Below are positions 47,772 to 60,370 of a DNA stretch of 64,000 nucleotides, one piece after another (positions within the stretch are counted from its first letter, which is position 1; every line of letters begins with the position of its first letter). The notes beneath the pieces were generated by a model. The model did no database searches and was not told the origin of the DNA. It was given only the letters and a program-made list of their open reading frames with translations. A program made the translations under genes and the position numbers. The DNA is from Paramacrobiotus metropolitanus (Eukaryota > Tardigrada > Eutardigrada > Parachela > Macrobiotidae), in NCBI RefSeq assembly GCF_019649055.1, contig NW_026570241.1, positions 248,001 to 312,000 of the forward strand, read 5' to 3'.

Positions 47772-48906
47772 ATGTCTGAGTCTAAGCCCAGTAAATCCAG
47801 CAATCCTGCGGACCGGAAGTCCGATAAGGCAGACAACCCGAAGCAGGTTGATGAATCTCGAAAGTCTGAATCTGTATGTTCAGACAAGAGCAAAGGAAAG
47901 GAGGAAACAAAGTCTACAAAGACCAACGAATCTCGGAAATCACTGGATACAACAATATCGGACAAGGACAAGGACAAAAGCCCGGCATTGTCCAAAAAGA
48001 GCAGCTTCCTCAAACAGCTCGGTAAGTGCGCAGGATTGCCGTTATATGAACACTACGCTTTTGTGGCGCGCTTCCTTGGCCCAGCTTGGGTGTCACTTGG
48101 GTGTCCATATCGTAGTGATGTAAGGATACCCTGTGTCAAATAATTTATTATAACGTAATCCGAAGAAATACTTTTATAAGTTTTATAAGCGCTTAGATTT
48201 AATTTCTGCAGACAGTGCATTGGGAAGCGGACCACCATCCAAAAGAACGCGACCGGTATCTACCGGACTTACCACCAATGAGGAAGAAACGAAAGGTGAT
48301 ATCACGAAATCAAAATCCAATGAGGCTATCAACACGGCCGTGCCGGATAAAGATAAAGAAATCGAAACAACTCCTATGGTCAAAAAGACCAGCTTCCTTA
48401 AGGAACTGGGTAACCCTTTGTATGATTGCAGTTACAGTATGGATTTTGCTTATATGCTGTAATCACGTCCATTCAAAGCGGTTACGGCTAGTTTGCGCAA
48501 TACTTATTTGGATTTTTTGAAGCAGCCTCTACGGCACCGGAACCGGAATCGGAATATACGTGCTTTACAAGACTTATTTGTTTAATCTGTGAATCCATAG
48601 ACCACTTTTCTGCAATGATGACACCTCAGGGGCTAAAAAACCGCATAAATGTAAACTTTTGTTGCAGATAGCGCATTGGGAAGTGGACCTCGGTTGCCCT
48701 CTGTCAAGGCGCCTCCAGCTGTTTCTACTTCCAGCTGCCAAAATTCCGAGGAAGAACTTCGGCATTTACTTGATGAAGTGAATGGACTGAAAGAAAATTT
48801 TTCTAGCAAATTAAAGAACCTTCAAGAGGTACTGAGTGCGCAGGTGGCCAAAATCGATGCTTTGGAGAAAGAGTGCAAAGAGCTAAAAAAGGTCAATACA
48901 AAATAA
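47772..48906 (+). CDS. Disordered Lys/Ser/Asp-rich protein with repeated exon module and coiled coil
   Basis: I do not recognise this gene. Three exons, 47772-48021, 48212-48409 and 48668-48906, all joined in phase 1, give 228 aa. The first two exons each end in the same module, DKDK...KKSSFLKQLG and DKDKE...KKTSFLKELG, and exons two and three each begin DSALGSGP, so the boundary D-SALGSGP follows LG both times. The body is very hydrophilic (Lys, Ser, Asp, Glu, Thr) and probably unstructured. The last 55 residues are a heptad-type coiled coil (LRHLLDEVNGLKENF ... IDALEKECKELKK). The SFLKxLG pieces are short amphipathic anchors that may bind a partner. A cytosolic scaffold or stress-related disordered protein are both possible; nothing in the sequence decides. 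Confidence 0.85.
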
Positions 48907-51900
48907 ATGCTCTTTGTATTCTGTGATTCGCCTGGGTTGCCGAACTACCTAATCAACTGCGATTTCTGCATGCGCAAAATAGGTTTGGTCAGTTATGTAA
49001 TGGTCCACAATAGTAGATTATGGAGTCCAGTACCTATTACATTATTAAACAGTATAAAGTTATAATAGAAACCGAACCACATGATGGTCTGAGTTTGTGC
49101 TCACTGTTGGAAACTATCATCGTATAAAGTACATTGCTAAACCGTGAAGGTTGATGACTAAGACGGGCAAACATGACAAACCATAGGATGCATAATAATT
49201 TGGACTGCAGCAGGAACACGTTACAGTTGTATAAACTGCAACTGCTGGCGCATTCTTCGTGAATATACAGTATCTGTGTACTCCGTATCTCACTGGTCAT
49301 CTTGACGGGTAGCTGCTACAACAAATAGGAAACCGAAGGATGTCTTGATTCTTCAACTTTATTAGACAGAATACTAAAGAGGGCACGGGCTCTAAAATAC
49401 TTCCATAAATTTTTGATCACACATGTAATGCAATCAGTATGAACTGAAAATGCTTCCACCACTTTTTTCCTCTTTTGTCTTGTATAACCTCCTCTAAAAA
49501 GTTTTCCCGTTACCTGTGGGGAATAATGACAACCGCCCAAGTTACATGCCCAAAATATTACAGCTTCGTGACAGTGTATTTATATTTGCCCCGAAAAAAA
49601 TATCGTCTTTGCAAAAGTCTTCTAGCCACAAAGTACTTCGTCAATTTCACTTATTTTTCGGCTATATATTAAACAAAACCATGTGACACTAACATTGTAA
49701 AGCAGATTCAACATCTCAAACAAGCCACTAGATTTGCACTGATATAGAAGGCAGTGTGCTGCGTTGTTTTGGCTATTAACAAACTGCAAACAGTAACATT
49801 TACCAAAAATGTGCTGATTCTGGTAAACACTTTGAAAGCAGCGACGAAGTTCCATGAAATTCCAGTAAAATTTGTGTCGAAGATAGAGATAGATGAGCTG
49901 GTCGAACTTACTGGTGAATAATAGTTGATAAATAAGGACATTTTCATCTCAACAATCAACGAACTTAACTGGAAACCGATTTCAGATTAAGGATAGCGTG
50001 TCGCCGTGTACATATGCAATTTGTAGTTGAAATTGCGCTTAATGCAGCGGGTGCAGTGGATGAAACGCCCGTACCTTGAGCTACTGTGGTTTCGCAATGA
50101 GCACATATCAATCCATTGTCTATTAATTAATATTATGGCGATCCGTGTGTGGAGCTGCAACAGTGCTGTTGCCAATCGACAAGTTCAATTCAGTTTTTTG
50201 CAGTTTTGATGATAATAATGGAAGAAAATTACAGCGCCTGTAGTCAGATAAAGCAAGAGTCCTTCCTGTTGCACCTGTACATGTGGGCGCGGAATCTGAA
50301 ATGTTAACTCTTCGTTCTTAATCGAGCTTTATTAACGGCGACGATGCTTCATGCTTTTCTCTTTTATTTAATCCATCCTTCTAACATTTATCATTTAGGA
50401 TTCCTCTTTTCGGAAGAATTGTCTTCTCGGAACACGAGCGCATGAGATTTATGTTACTCAGATAAACTGCTTCGCTTATTAAAAACTACGTGGCCCAATC
50501 TCGTTTCACTCGATTGTGTAGCGGCAGGTTCATAAAAAAAAACAATAATATAAATAATTTATGAGTATCGTATGTTGTAACTGTGTGCACTACTGAGCCC
50601 AACTAAATCTAACTGCAGCCTCGAGAAGGTTTATAATTTTGATTTCTAACAGCACGATTTCTAACAGAATTCTGTAGTACTGACTGAAAGTAGTCAAGTT
50701 TTTGCTATACATACAGAATTCCAGATGAGAATGAAAATTATATGTTCATTGTTGAATTAATTTCAAATAAAGCTCCTTATCCAGGATGAAACGGTCGGTC
50801 TGTTTAGTGGCAGTGACAACACCAATGCCGGCAATGGCTTTATGAAAATAGGACGTTTAATTTGATGGCTTTGAAATGAAACTTTTGTTATCGAAAATAA
50901 TATAGTACATGAATATGAGCATAGTACATGAACAGTATAGTACATAAACAGGAAAACAGTATAGTACAAAATTTTTGGGTAAAAATATTTAGCCACACTT
51001 TTGTTACCTAATCTTTTCCTATACAAAAATTGTCCTTTTTGAGAACATTATTGATTTTCCGTTTTAACAAATCCCGTTGATAAAGGTTTAGAGCTCGAAA
51101 AACGTAGGGGCAATCTTTTTGAAGCCAACTGTCTACACTTTAAAGACGTAATTTAAAATATTTTTCAGGTGAAATATTATAAAGCCGATCCCCTGGTAAA
51201 CCACCATAACAAAGATAAGCTCTGTTTTCTAGTCCAGGGTCTCAGTTCCAGACCCAGAATAAATTATCATTATAATTTGATTTGGGTCTGGAAAAACACG
51301 TTCATAACCCTGGGTGCACTTAAGCGGTATGACATTATTCGTATCTAATAAAGCAGCCCTATCCATAAAACCGATTTTCATGATGATTTCAGCCTCACTG
51401 GTATCTAAATTTTCCAAATCACGAATTTTACAGTTCGCATAAAACACATTATTACAAATCAAAATAATTAGCGCTTCATAAACCTATTTACTTCATCATT
51501 ACTTACTTCAATTATCTTCTACTCCAACTACCCTCAATTTGCATTTTACGTTTTCTATATTCACGCATGTATTCACGCATATTTCTTCCGATTAGAATCA
51601 CCTTCCATTATTTTATTAAGGATAATAATACTTAAAAAAATTTAACGCAGATCTCTGTGCAAGAAAACTTACTAACCCATACAGAAGCTAAAAAAACGTA
51701 CCAAAGTCAAACAAAACACGGCAGCCTGAATCAGCACTGCACTTAAATCCAAACCGACCACCACAAAATAATCAACAGGAGAAAAATCTTCTTCACTGCA
51801 AACTTCTTCAAATCCATAACAGCTCACAGGCAACTTCTGCATATTCCGGAATTCCTTCTATACCTACCGAATTAAAAAAATCCAGTCAACAAACCGAATC

Positions 51901-52335
51901 ACCCTAACACTTTCTCGAACAACTTTTTAATGTACATCGCAACCTACTTCCCATATAAAAACCACCTGTTACTAAGCGTCCATAACCATCAGATCAGAAC
52001 ATCATGTTCTGCTCTATTAAGCAATCAACTTTCTCGAACTTTCATGAATTTTACACAGTAATCCATCACTATCCACCACCACAACTCATAACACACAACA
52101 CACTCTGCTTCCTGTTACACTACATTAAACTATGAAGTATGAACAACTAATAAGTCGATTACACTTATGTCAGACTACAGTAAAACCCCCTACAACCTTC
52201 CCTCTGTTACAACATTCACCCCTTCATTATCAGTTTCTTTCAAACATATCATCTTTTAATATAATCTACTATCCTTTCAAATTGGCTACAGAGCAATTTC
52301 TGTTGATATTGTCTTTACTACCCGATACCTGTATC
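48907..52335. other. Long gene-poor AT-rich stretch
   Basis: No gene I can support. The minus-strand frame 51229-51462 (78 codons) is the least repetitive and could be an exon, but has no recognisable domain and no clear splice context. The rest is AT-rich with short chance frames. Confidence 0.4.
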
Positions 52336-52670
52336 TAATATTATGCTCCTACAATAAGCTATTGCAATATGCTCCTACATTATGCTCCAACCATTTTTCA
52401 CACCACAATAATTACCACCTACCCCTTATTATCTCCACATATAATATGCTCCTGCAATGTACTCCTACTTATGTGAAAGCATATTGCAATGTGCTCCTAC
52501 ATATGTAGGAGCACATTGCAGGAGCATATTGGATTACGTTTGTTTGGATACTACAGTTCCGTTCCGTTTTTCTCCTCCAAGAACCGATGAAACCGATGCA
52601 ATGTGCTCCTACATAATGTACGAGCACATTCCAATGTGCTCCTACATAATGTAGGAGCACATAATGTAAA
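52336..52670. repeat. Cluster of palindromic ATGTGCTCCTACAT repeats
   Basis: The word TGCTCCTAC or its close variants occurs again and again on both strands. Three units form palindromes: 52485-52520 is a perfect 36-base palindrome (18+18, no loop), about 52600-52630 is one with a single mismatch and a one-base centre, and 52634-52662 is perfect with a one-base centre. Confidence 0.85.
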
Positions 52671-53159
52671 CTAAAAAAGATGCCGAGCTAGCAACGCCAT
52701 CTACAAGTTTCACGCATCGTTACTCGACTCATGTCACATGACTCATGTCACATGACTGTTGGGCCCCACCGCTTCCTTCAACCGGCCGGACCCTTCCGTA
52801 CTCTATGGGCGCCAAAAACTACTTTTGTTTACACACGGATATCGAAGACCAAAAACCGAAACTACAGTTTCATATATGCTACGACTGATTCTAGTCGTAT
52901 ACCGCATATAAGAACCTGTCACGGTTCAATGAACCTGCCGCAAAAGTATGTAACATTCCTGGGCCAGTATGCCTGACGCGAGTTAGTTGATTTTCAGCAG
53001 CCGGGAAATGCTTGCCAGTCGGGGATGCTTGTCAGTTGCCAACTACAGTACAATAAACTTGTCCATCCTGTATGCTTGTATCCATACTTAGAGACTAAGA
53101 CATAGTTTCCCTGTACCGGCCGTTATAGTCGAAACACAAAAAGTCGTTGCGCCCTCAAG

Positions 53160-53630
53160 AGACACCAATGGAACCAATGGAACTCTACTGGAACCCGTTG
53201 GAACTGTTGGAACATCGTCTCGTCGTCGTCATCGTCTGTACATCGTCTCATTGCGCTGTTACAGATATGTGATACCAAAGAAACCTATGGAACTCCTTTG
53301 GAACTGTTGGAACTGCTGTAAATCGTCTCATTGCGCCTTTATTTGATTCCAATGGAACTTATGGAACTCCACTGGATCTCGTTGGAACCAAAGGAAACAT
53401 TGTTAATACGTTCCAACGGGTTCCAATAGAGTTCCATAGGTTCCATTGGTATCATAAGGAGACGTAACATGAACTTCTGTTGCGGTTTCATCGGATCCTA
53501 GCGTAGGTATTTAGTTGGACTGGATGGAACTGGTGGAACTTATGGAACCAGTGGAACGTATGGAACCGATGTAGATTTTGGAACCAGTGGAACTTGTGGA
53601 ACGATTGGAACTCTAGAGGAACCGCCTTCT
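53160..53630. repeat. TGGAAC minisatellite with an inverted segment
   Basis: Dozens of copies of TGGAACC/TGGAACT spaced 9-13 bases apart (for example GGAACTTATGGAACCAGTGG). Between about 53410 and 53445 the units switch to the other strand (GTTCCA words), so the region can fold on itself. No coding frame. Confidence 0.85.
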
Positions 53631-55288
53631 TACCCTAAACGGGTTAATCTATGCCCACGAAGGCTTTCCGGCACTTTTAACTCCTTCACAGTGTTCAAAT
53701 CTACGGAAACAGTACAATAGCCAATCGCTTCCAAATAAGAGAAAAACACATCAGTTAACAACGAGTCCTTTATAATTAATTAATAAATTGTACTTATGTG
53801 CAACTTTCGTTGGGTAATTTCCGGACCGGTGATATGTCAGAATAATGTCACCGGTACCATGGGATTGTCCGCGATGCCGCATGTGTTCAATCACATTTTT
53901 GATATTTTCCCATATTTTTGGCGTTTGACAAGTTGTTTACTTTCAGCTAAACAGGAAAATTCCTCGTTCTCGCATAATGGAAAAATTTGAAAGTCACTTC
54001 GAGTGTGACCTTTTCGTGTACAGTTAACAAATTACTACGTAAGCACGTATTATTTGCTTTGCTGTGTACATAGTACGCCGCTGTCAAGTGTGCCGTACAC
54101 TTATTCATGTTACTTTGCCTAATTTTAAAAAAAACGAAGATAATTTTTAAAACTTGGGCGGATATCGAATTAACACAGTAACCAGAAGCATGGCTCCCCT
54201 TGGAAAATTGTTCTGCGCAATGCCTCCATTAATAATATGAAGTACTCAAATCAAGCCCAAAGAAGTTAATTAATAAATTTCACACGTATATTCACCGACA
54301 GGAGGCAGCATAAGAAAAGGTACAGATAACAATAATTTCATTTTGGACCACATGTCGGCATTCCGCATCAGCTAATGATTATCAAGGTGTCAATGGTCAT
54401 CAATTGGGCGAGAACATGATACAACAGGTGACTGAGCGTTAGAACCAAAATGTATATAGGGGGGAAAATGAGTCTAGCCGAACCAGTCCCTTGTACTTCT
54501 GATGTCAACCGGCTGGTGTTTCACGTTGTGGCTGTACATGGTGCTTATGTACCGCGCTATGTACTGTCGTAATGTCACACTCCAGGCGGGTGACGGCAGC
54601 ACTGCAGCAGTACAGGGAAGCGGGCCGAGTAGACTTGTTTGTCCCCCTATATGAGTAGGGTAAATGTGCGCGGGGTTTTTTCGCAGCGAAATCCTTTGGG
54701 TGAATTAAGGAGAGGCGTTGCGTGTTGTGTGGTCGCCTGCCAGCGAAAAATTACTGTAGCAGATTCAGTGAAGATCATTACAGAGCGTGTGCGATGATTA
54801 AATATACATGGCGCTATGGCAGGCATTGTTTTCAGGTTTTCCGTACCACACTTTATTTTTTTCCGCATTTATATATATATATATAGGCAGGATTGTTCCA
54901 TGCCAATGAAATACATTATGAAACATTCCCATAAAAGTCAAGCCAATGATATCTCCGCAAACTATCCCAGTGTACAGAGTACATGCATACTTTGTATATG
55001 CAGCACAGTATGCGTGACCACCAACTCTACATCATCTGTTGATTCAAACAACAGCAGTTTTATTATTTGCATAATACCTACTTCTCACCTTATACATATA
55101 CAGTGTACACATAATTATCGTAATGCCAAATGCTGCGCTGATAGCACACACCTCTGCGGCTGTTCTCATCGATAATGCAATATATTGCACTTATAGTTAT
55201 TATTACTTGTATATTTTTTCCGAAATGGAGCTCGGATATCACAAGAAAATAATACACTGTTAGCTTCGGAACATTAAGAAGTAGGTTC
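53631..55288. other. Intergenic, no supported gene
   Basis: Contains a short (TA)n run at about 54871-54884 and otherwise nothing I can assign. The minus-strand frame 54647-54868 has no motif. Confidence 0.4.
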
Positions 55289-55367
55289 TGTTTTTCTATA
55301 ACAATGAATAAAAGCAGCAAGACTAAAATTTAGTCTTGCTGCTTTTATTCATTGTTATAGAAAAACA
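55289..55367. repeat. 79-base near-perfect palindrome
   Basis: Arms 55289-55327 and 55329-55367 are 39 bases each, fully complementary, around a single A at 55328. The centre reads GACTAAAATTTAGTC. Confidence 0.9.
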
Positions 55368-56164
55368 ACCAGCTGCAGCGACAGTAAGACTGCCAGAAAC
55401 GTTTCCCTTCATTGCTCAGATTCAGACATTCGGGTATCTTCCAACGCCTATGGAGGTTTTTTGTGCATTATGCGCAGTAGAAACGACTGGTAACGTGTGT
55501 CATCACGATCCGGAGCTTATCTATGCTCAGAATGGTCAAAACAACGATACCGCACGTATTCGAGATACCGCGCTGCAGAGCTCCGTTTTTTAACATACCC
55601 GTTCTTATCTCTATGAATCATAACTTATGCACCATGGTGCGCTGCACTGGCCGTATACGACCCAACAGAGAAAGTTTTCTGACTCTTCGTATTATTGCAA
55701 AACTAATGCGCTGTTTCAGAAAGGCGTGGGATCGGATGATTCCCTTTATCCGGTCTTTTTCCAAATGAGATGTCCGGTGAAACAGCATAATCCTTCGCAG
55801 TCCTTTTGAGCACTTCTAGCGTTTTCACTGCGATCAGGTAATAGAGGGAAGCGTCTTCCCAGGGAGCGTATCCAGCTTCCGGTTTTCCTCTCGCTAATTG
55901 ATTTTAAGCCCAATCAGCTGACGGGTTTCCAGAAAACAGGATGCCGGTTATTCAATTCAGGCAGAACTATTCTTAAGAAGCAGACACCTGTTCCCAACAG
56001 CGTCTCAAGTGTACTTCTATTGCTGGTTACTATATATAGGAAAATCCCCGAGGCGCATGACGCAACCAGAGAAAAACCGGCGGCCGAAAAGTTAAATATT
56101 CATACTGCCATCTTAACGTATAGTAACACAAAATAACCGAAACCGTCCGAAAGCCAGACCAGGC
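55368..56164. other. Intergenic 3' of the GPCR gene, part of a duplicated block
   Basis: From about 55860 (TTCCGGTTTTCCTCTCG) the sequence resembles 59985 onward, so the duplicated block that carries the receptor extends into its 3' flank. Open frames at 55336-55809 have no firm identity. Confidence 0.5.
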
Positions 56165-57187
56165 TCATTGCAAAGCTGCTGGGGTACTTGCTTCCGCAGG
56201 GTGGATAACGATTTTCGTCGGCGGCTTTCCACAACACAGATGACGAGCCACATACTCCCGTAATGTCTCCAAGCTTAAGCAGAAAAATATCGGATCGAGG
56301 ACTGGTTGCAGCCCGTAAATAAATAGTACCGTTGGAAGGAGTGTTGGAAATCGCGACCCTGCGTTTGGCATGAAATCCAGTAAAGTGTAGTAGACTGAAC
56401 CGGGTAGCCAGCACACGGTCGCCGTAAGCGTGCATAGAGTCATAATGATAAACGGACGCGAAAACTGATCGCGTCGCCGTTCGATTCCGGGACCTGATGG
56501 GTTACTGGTGCTGCTCCTTCTTGGCCTTTGGCGGACTTCCCGCGCTCGTTGGACAAACTTCCATAACAATATTGGATAGCACAGCGGTACGAAAAATTTG
56601 GGTATGTAAAACGCGACGATCTCCGAGAAGATGGACCAACTGTGCAGAGCGGCGTTGATTCCACACGCGGCGCCGTCCTGACGGTAATACACAGCATCCA
56701 AGATAATTCCCGGCAGCTGAATGATATGCACATAAATGACCATTGCGAAACACAGTAACCATGCCAGCGTGTACGTGTGATGGCGGTGGTATGAATGCGG
56801 CCAGAAGAGCGCCCACAGTCGATTCAGCGTAATGATCCCGTGACTATGCAGCGTAATGACCACGACGACGTACCGGCTGTATATGTACAGCGTGCACACG
56901 GGATGATGCGACAGCCAGTTCGAGTAACGAAAGGGGAGAAGCGTCAGCAGCAGGTTGAGCACCAGGTACACAAGATGACTGATGGTCATTGCCAAAATAT
57001 ACACGTTGAATGGCGTCCGCGGAGATTTCTCCTTTAAGAGAATCCACAGGACGATATTGTTCAGAATGATAGCAGTGGCCGTCGTGCCGATCAGTTCATC
57101 TGGCCAATGCCCTAGTGTTGTGTTGTTGGGCCGCTCCGTTATAGAAGAATTAGAAGAGAGATTGTAAGAAGTGTTCAACGTAGACAT
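56165..57187 (-). CDS. Rhodopsin-like G protein-coupled receptor, intronless
   Basis: A 340-aa seven-helix receptor in one exon. The N-terminus is extracellular with several N-glycosylation sites (NTS, NLS, NSS, NTT). Helices run about TM1 33-52 (AIILNNIVLWILL), TM2 62-84, TM3 ending in LNRLWALFWPHSY, TM4 about 140-165, TM5 KFFVPLCYPILLWKF, TM6 with CWLP, and TM7 GLQPVLDPIFF. The usual DRY box is NRL-W and the NPxxY of TM7 is DPIFF. CWLP keeps the CWxP switch, so this is rhodopsin class. Cys in HPVCTLY (TM3) and in AACGIN (loop 2) would form the standard disulfide. The ligand is unknown. Two decayed relatives lie at 60371 and 63615, so this is a tandem family. Confidence 0.9.
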   Translation of the reverse strand: MSTLNTSYNLSSNSSITERPNNTTLGHWPDELIGTTATAIILNNIVLWILLKEKSPRTPFNVYILAMTISHLVYLVLNLLLTLLPFRYSNWLSHHPVCTLYIYSRYVVVVITLHSHGIITLNRLWALFWPHSYHRHHTYTLAWLLCFAMVIYVHIIQLPGIILDAVYYRQDGAACGINAALHSWSIFSEIVAFYIPKFFVPLCYPILLWKFVQRAREVRQRPRRSSTSNPSGPGIERRRDQFSRPFIIMTLCTLTATVCWLPGSVYYTLLDFMPNAGSRFPTLLPTVLFIYGLQPVLDPIFFCLSLETLREYVARHLCCGKPPTKIVIHPAEASTPAALQ

Positions 57188-58539
57188 TTTGTCTAACCGT
57201 GCTGCTGTTCGATACGTCCGCGTTATGTGGCGCTGCCTAGTTTATATATTACAAAATTAAATTAATGCCAGCGTTCGCAGTTCGCACTATGCGTGCGGCA
57301 GGATGCCACCGATCCCCGCCGTTCTGACGGCTGATGTGCCGGTACTGCCGGATGAATAAGCTAGTCTTAGCTTGATTAACAATCGATGTCTACCACTGCA
57401 GATATGCTTATACGCCGAACGCGCGGGATTAAACATAGGTATTCTTTCCGGATTAACCGTACCAAATTAATGAAGTTATGCTACTTAGTAGCTGTCAAGC
57501 TGGCACGCTACACTCTGTACATTATGACATTATGACCAGCTTTCGTGCATCGGTAACAGAAAGAAAACCTGGAATGAAGCGGACATTCAAAGTAATTTCT
57601 GCTGGCGTTACGGATCGGAAAAATTGGAATCCGGTGATACATAAGTAAATTATTCGCAGACTTTCTCGTGTTACTGCTGCGTTTGCTTCACCGTGTGCAT
57701 AATCACTAAGACTACTTCCCCTTAGTTCGAAGGAATACGTCTTTTAGCGTCATCTTTGACGTTGGAGGTAGCAACCGGGTGACATATTGATTGATATTGC
57801 AGTGATAGTCCTTGATGATTGCACAGAGAATTCTAAGACATCTAGTATTTAACCCAAGTTAAGTGCGCCAATACAGGAATATTTTCGGTTTAAAGCTTGT
57901 TTTAAAGCATTAGCTGCCAGCCTATGACTGTATTTAACGTGTTACGTACATCGTTGCAGGAACTGCAACTCAAGCAAGCTAGCGGTCGCGGTTGAAATAT
58001 CGTACAAATTGTGTGCAAACAGGATTCGTTTCGGTTTACTAATTAACAAAAGGAAATAAGGTAGCTGATACGCGAGTAATAAACCGTACGCTATGGTATA
58101 GTTCGACCGCAATTATTGTAAACAGTTTTATCATTCCTTGACCTTCATCTTCGTTCTTCTAGTATACTTGCTGTAACACATCCGTTGCAGCATTAAAGTT
58201 TTTATTAATTCTTGCTATTAGTACTTTATTTTTGTTCTCCAAAAGATTATAATAAATGTCATATGCATGCTGTACTGCGTGAAAAACAATAATCGAAACA
58301 CCTGAGACGTTCAGATTATGTGCCGGCATAATCATTATTGCTTTTGTACTACACAATCACTTTAATATGCAATGAGCAACTCGAACAGTAATCTGTAGCT
58401 GCAAGCTGCTGTACTAGACAGTTCTTAAGACGTAAGTTAAGTACTTGTGAGTTGTGACTTTAATATGCAATAGCCATCAAAATAACAAGTGCAAGCAAGG
58501 GTAATATATACTTCACAATTAAAATTTGAACATTAAAAA
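57188..58539. other. Upstream region of the GPCR gene
   Basis: The first 400 bases upstream of the start, including TTAATGCCAGCGTTCGCAG and TATTCTTTCCGGATTAACCG, have counterparts upstream of the two decayed copies. Beyond that I see no gene. Confidence 0.45.
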
Positions 58540-59066
58540 ACAACCAAAATTCCTATTCTCTGTTTTCCCTATGTCAAAAGGTGAAGTTCTCAACACAGCT
58601 CTATGTAGCGCGTTCCCTTTAACGACAGTCAAACTAAAACGCCGTTTAAGAAAAGCAGTAGAAGATATCGGTTTTCCAACGCAGTGTTTACATCGCTTTG
58701 CATTTTCTGCTAGATGGATCGCACTTTCTGCCTTCTTCGAATTCCCATGTATAGGAGAACCGGCTTAAACAGTGAACCGACTTGTAGCGTCCCACACAAC
58801 CGACATTCCTTGCATGGCAGGTATTACGACATGCCATCAGGCTTTTTCCCGTCGCTTTGTGATTAACCCGCCGATTGTAGATGACATGGAAAACCCGCGC
58901 TTTCACAGAAGTTTCTTGCAATAATGTTTATTTCCTTGTGTCTAGCCAGTTGTCCCTTTGTGGATTTGTTACAGGAAAGCCCATGAGGGCCGTATGCCTC
59001 CACAATTTTTCCACATGCGAAGCAGTTATGCTCCGTCACGGCTGCCAAGCAGAAACGTAAGGCCAC
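58540..59066 (-). mobile_element. Decayed retroelement reverse-transcriptase fragment
   Basis: The minus-strand frame 59066-58863 carries CGKIVEAYGPHGLSCNKS followed by RHKEIN, a motif common at the C-terminal end of reverse-transcriptase-like proteins in invertebrate genomes (CG...GxHGLSC...RH...N). After the stop the related sequence goes on in another frame, with MSVVWDATSRFTV recalling the LVWDxTC part of the same family, interrupted by stops. It is a dead fragment with no ends that I can see. Confidence 0.6.
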
Positions 59067-60370
59067 CTTGTAATTAAATTACTGTTTTTACTTCAACAAT
59101 ATGACAATTAAAATTTAAAATAAAAAAAACAACCCAGTCCCTATCTCTTCTTGGGTTAACAGATAGACGGTTGCAAAGCGGGATTTTACGTATGAGTACG
59201 AAATGCAATAAGTAAAGTGAATAATCCCGGGCCGTATCCAGCATACTGATTTATGGTGGCCGTTCATTTTTGACTTTTGGCTGACATCCTGAGCTCGCTT
59301 TATAAAAGGGCAAGAAGATCGTCCGGGCACAACCGATCCACATGACGGCAGTCTGCCAAGAGTTCGTTCTCAGCAAAATTCATCCATTTAATGCAAGCCA
59401 CTACAACCACAGAGGTCACCAGAAAAATCACAGAAAAATAGAGAGCTTAAATTGGTAAAATAACAGCTTTCAGCTTGCGATTCCTGTGCTAAAAATGTCA
59501 CCACAACCAGACTACTGCAATTACCAAAATGTGTCTCAGTAAATGTTTAAGTATTAATGGCCAAGGTAACCACTTAAGTACTACAGCCGCTGTGCAAACT
59601 CGTTGCGGTATAGTTCTCCATAAAAATTTACAGAAACCTTACAGAAAAAATTTACAGATTTATTTATAAAGACTATAATAAAATACGAGTCCACAACGAA
59701 TAAAAAGAACAGGGCGTACAGTATTCTCCCAGGGAATATGCCATGTCACGCTCATGACACAAAAAGATCCAGTCACACTGGTTTCGGTGGTTAATTAGAT
59801 ACGGCCAATCAGGCTAAACTGTAACCAGGCTAAACTGACGAAATAATGAAAGTTTTATGTAAGGGTTACAGTCAGCCGGGTGCGCCGAGCTTTCATGCCG
59901 ACCGTGCCGTGTATAACGAGAGAAAATAATGAGAGAGGAGAGAAATTTTAAAACAGCGTTGCTCACCATGCGGCACCTTTGCGCTTCCGGCTTTCCTCTT
60001 GGTAATTGACTTTAGTTACAGGCTTACAGCCAACTGTCTGGCGTATAAACAGGATACGGATTATGAAATTCATATATAATTAAACAGCAGGCCAACTGGA
60101 ACTTTTATTGAATATCAATATCACAATGCAAGTACAGAGTGTGAGCTAAGCACCATGTGACGGATCAAGAAAAGAAGAACAGTATCTTAATTAGAGCACC
60201 TCAAGCGTTTTCGTATTGCTAATGACTGTGTCTGAACATATTGGCAAGTCATCGGCATGCTGTATGACTCATTCATAGAAAAACAAGTGGCCAAGCACTC
60301 GAACCCCAAATTGCCAATTTACCGCAAAATGAAACGAAGCAACCTAAATAGTCCGAATGCCAGACTTTAC
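59067..60370. other. Intergenic with a lone TATA-like site
   Basis: TATAAAAGGG at 59301-59310 is a strong core-promoter word, but the ATG 32 bases later (59342) opens only 38 codons without motif. From about 59985 the sequence matches the 3' flank of the intact GPCR gene. Confidence 0.45.

Noticed and set aside
54647-54868. 73-codon minus-strand open frame ending in CEKTPRTFTLLI
   Set aside because: No hydrophobic leader, domain or splice partner; may be part of an unknown repeat but I cannot show it.
55371-55809. Possible integrin-alpha-like piece (CTMVRCTGRIRP and following frames)
   Set aside because: Resemblance is only a few cysteines and leucines, frames change without splice sites, and no neighbouring exons fit.
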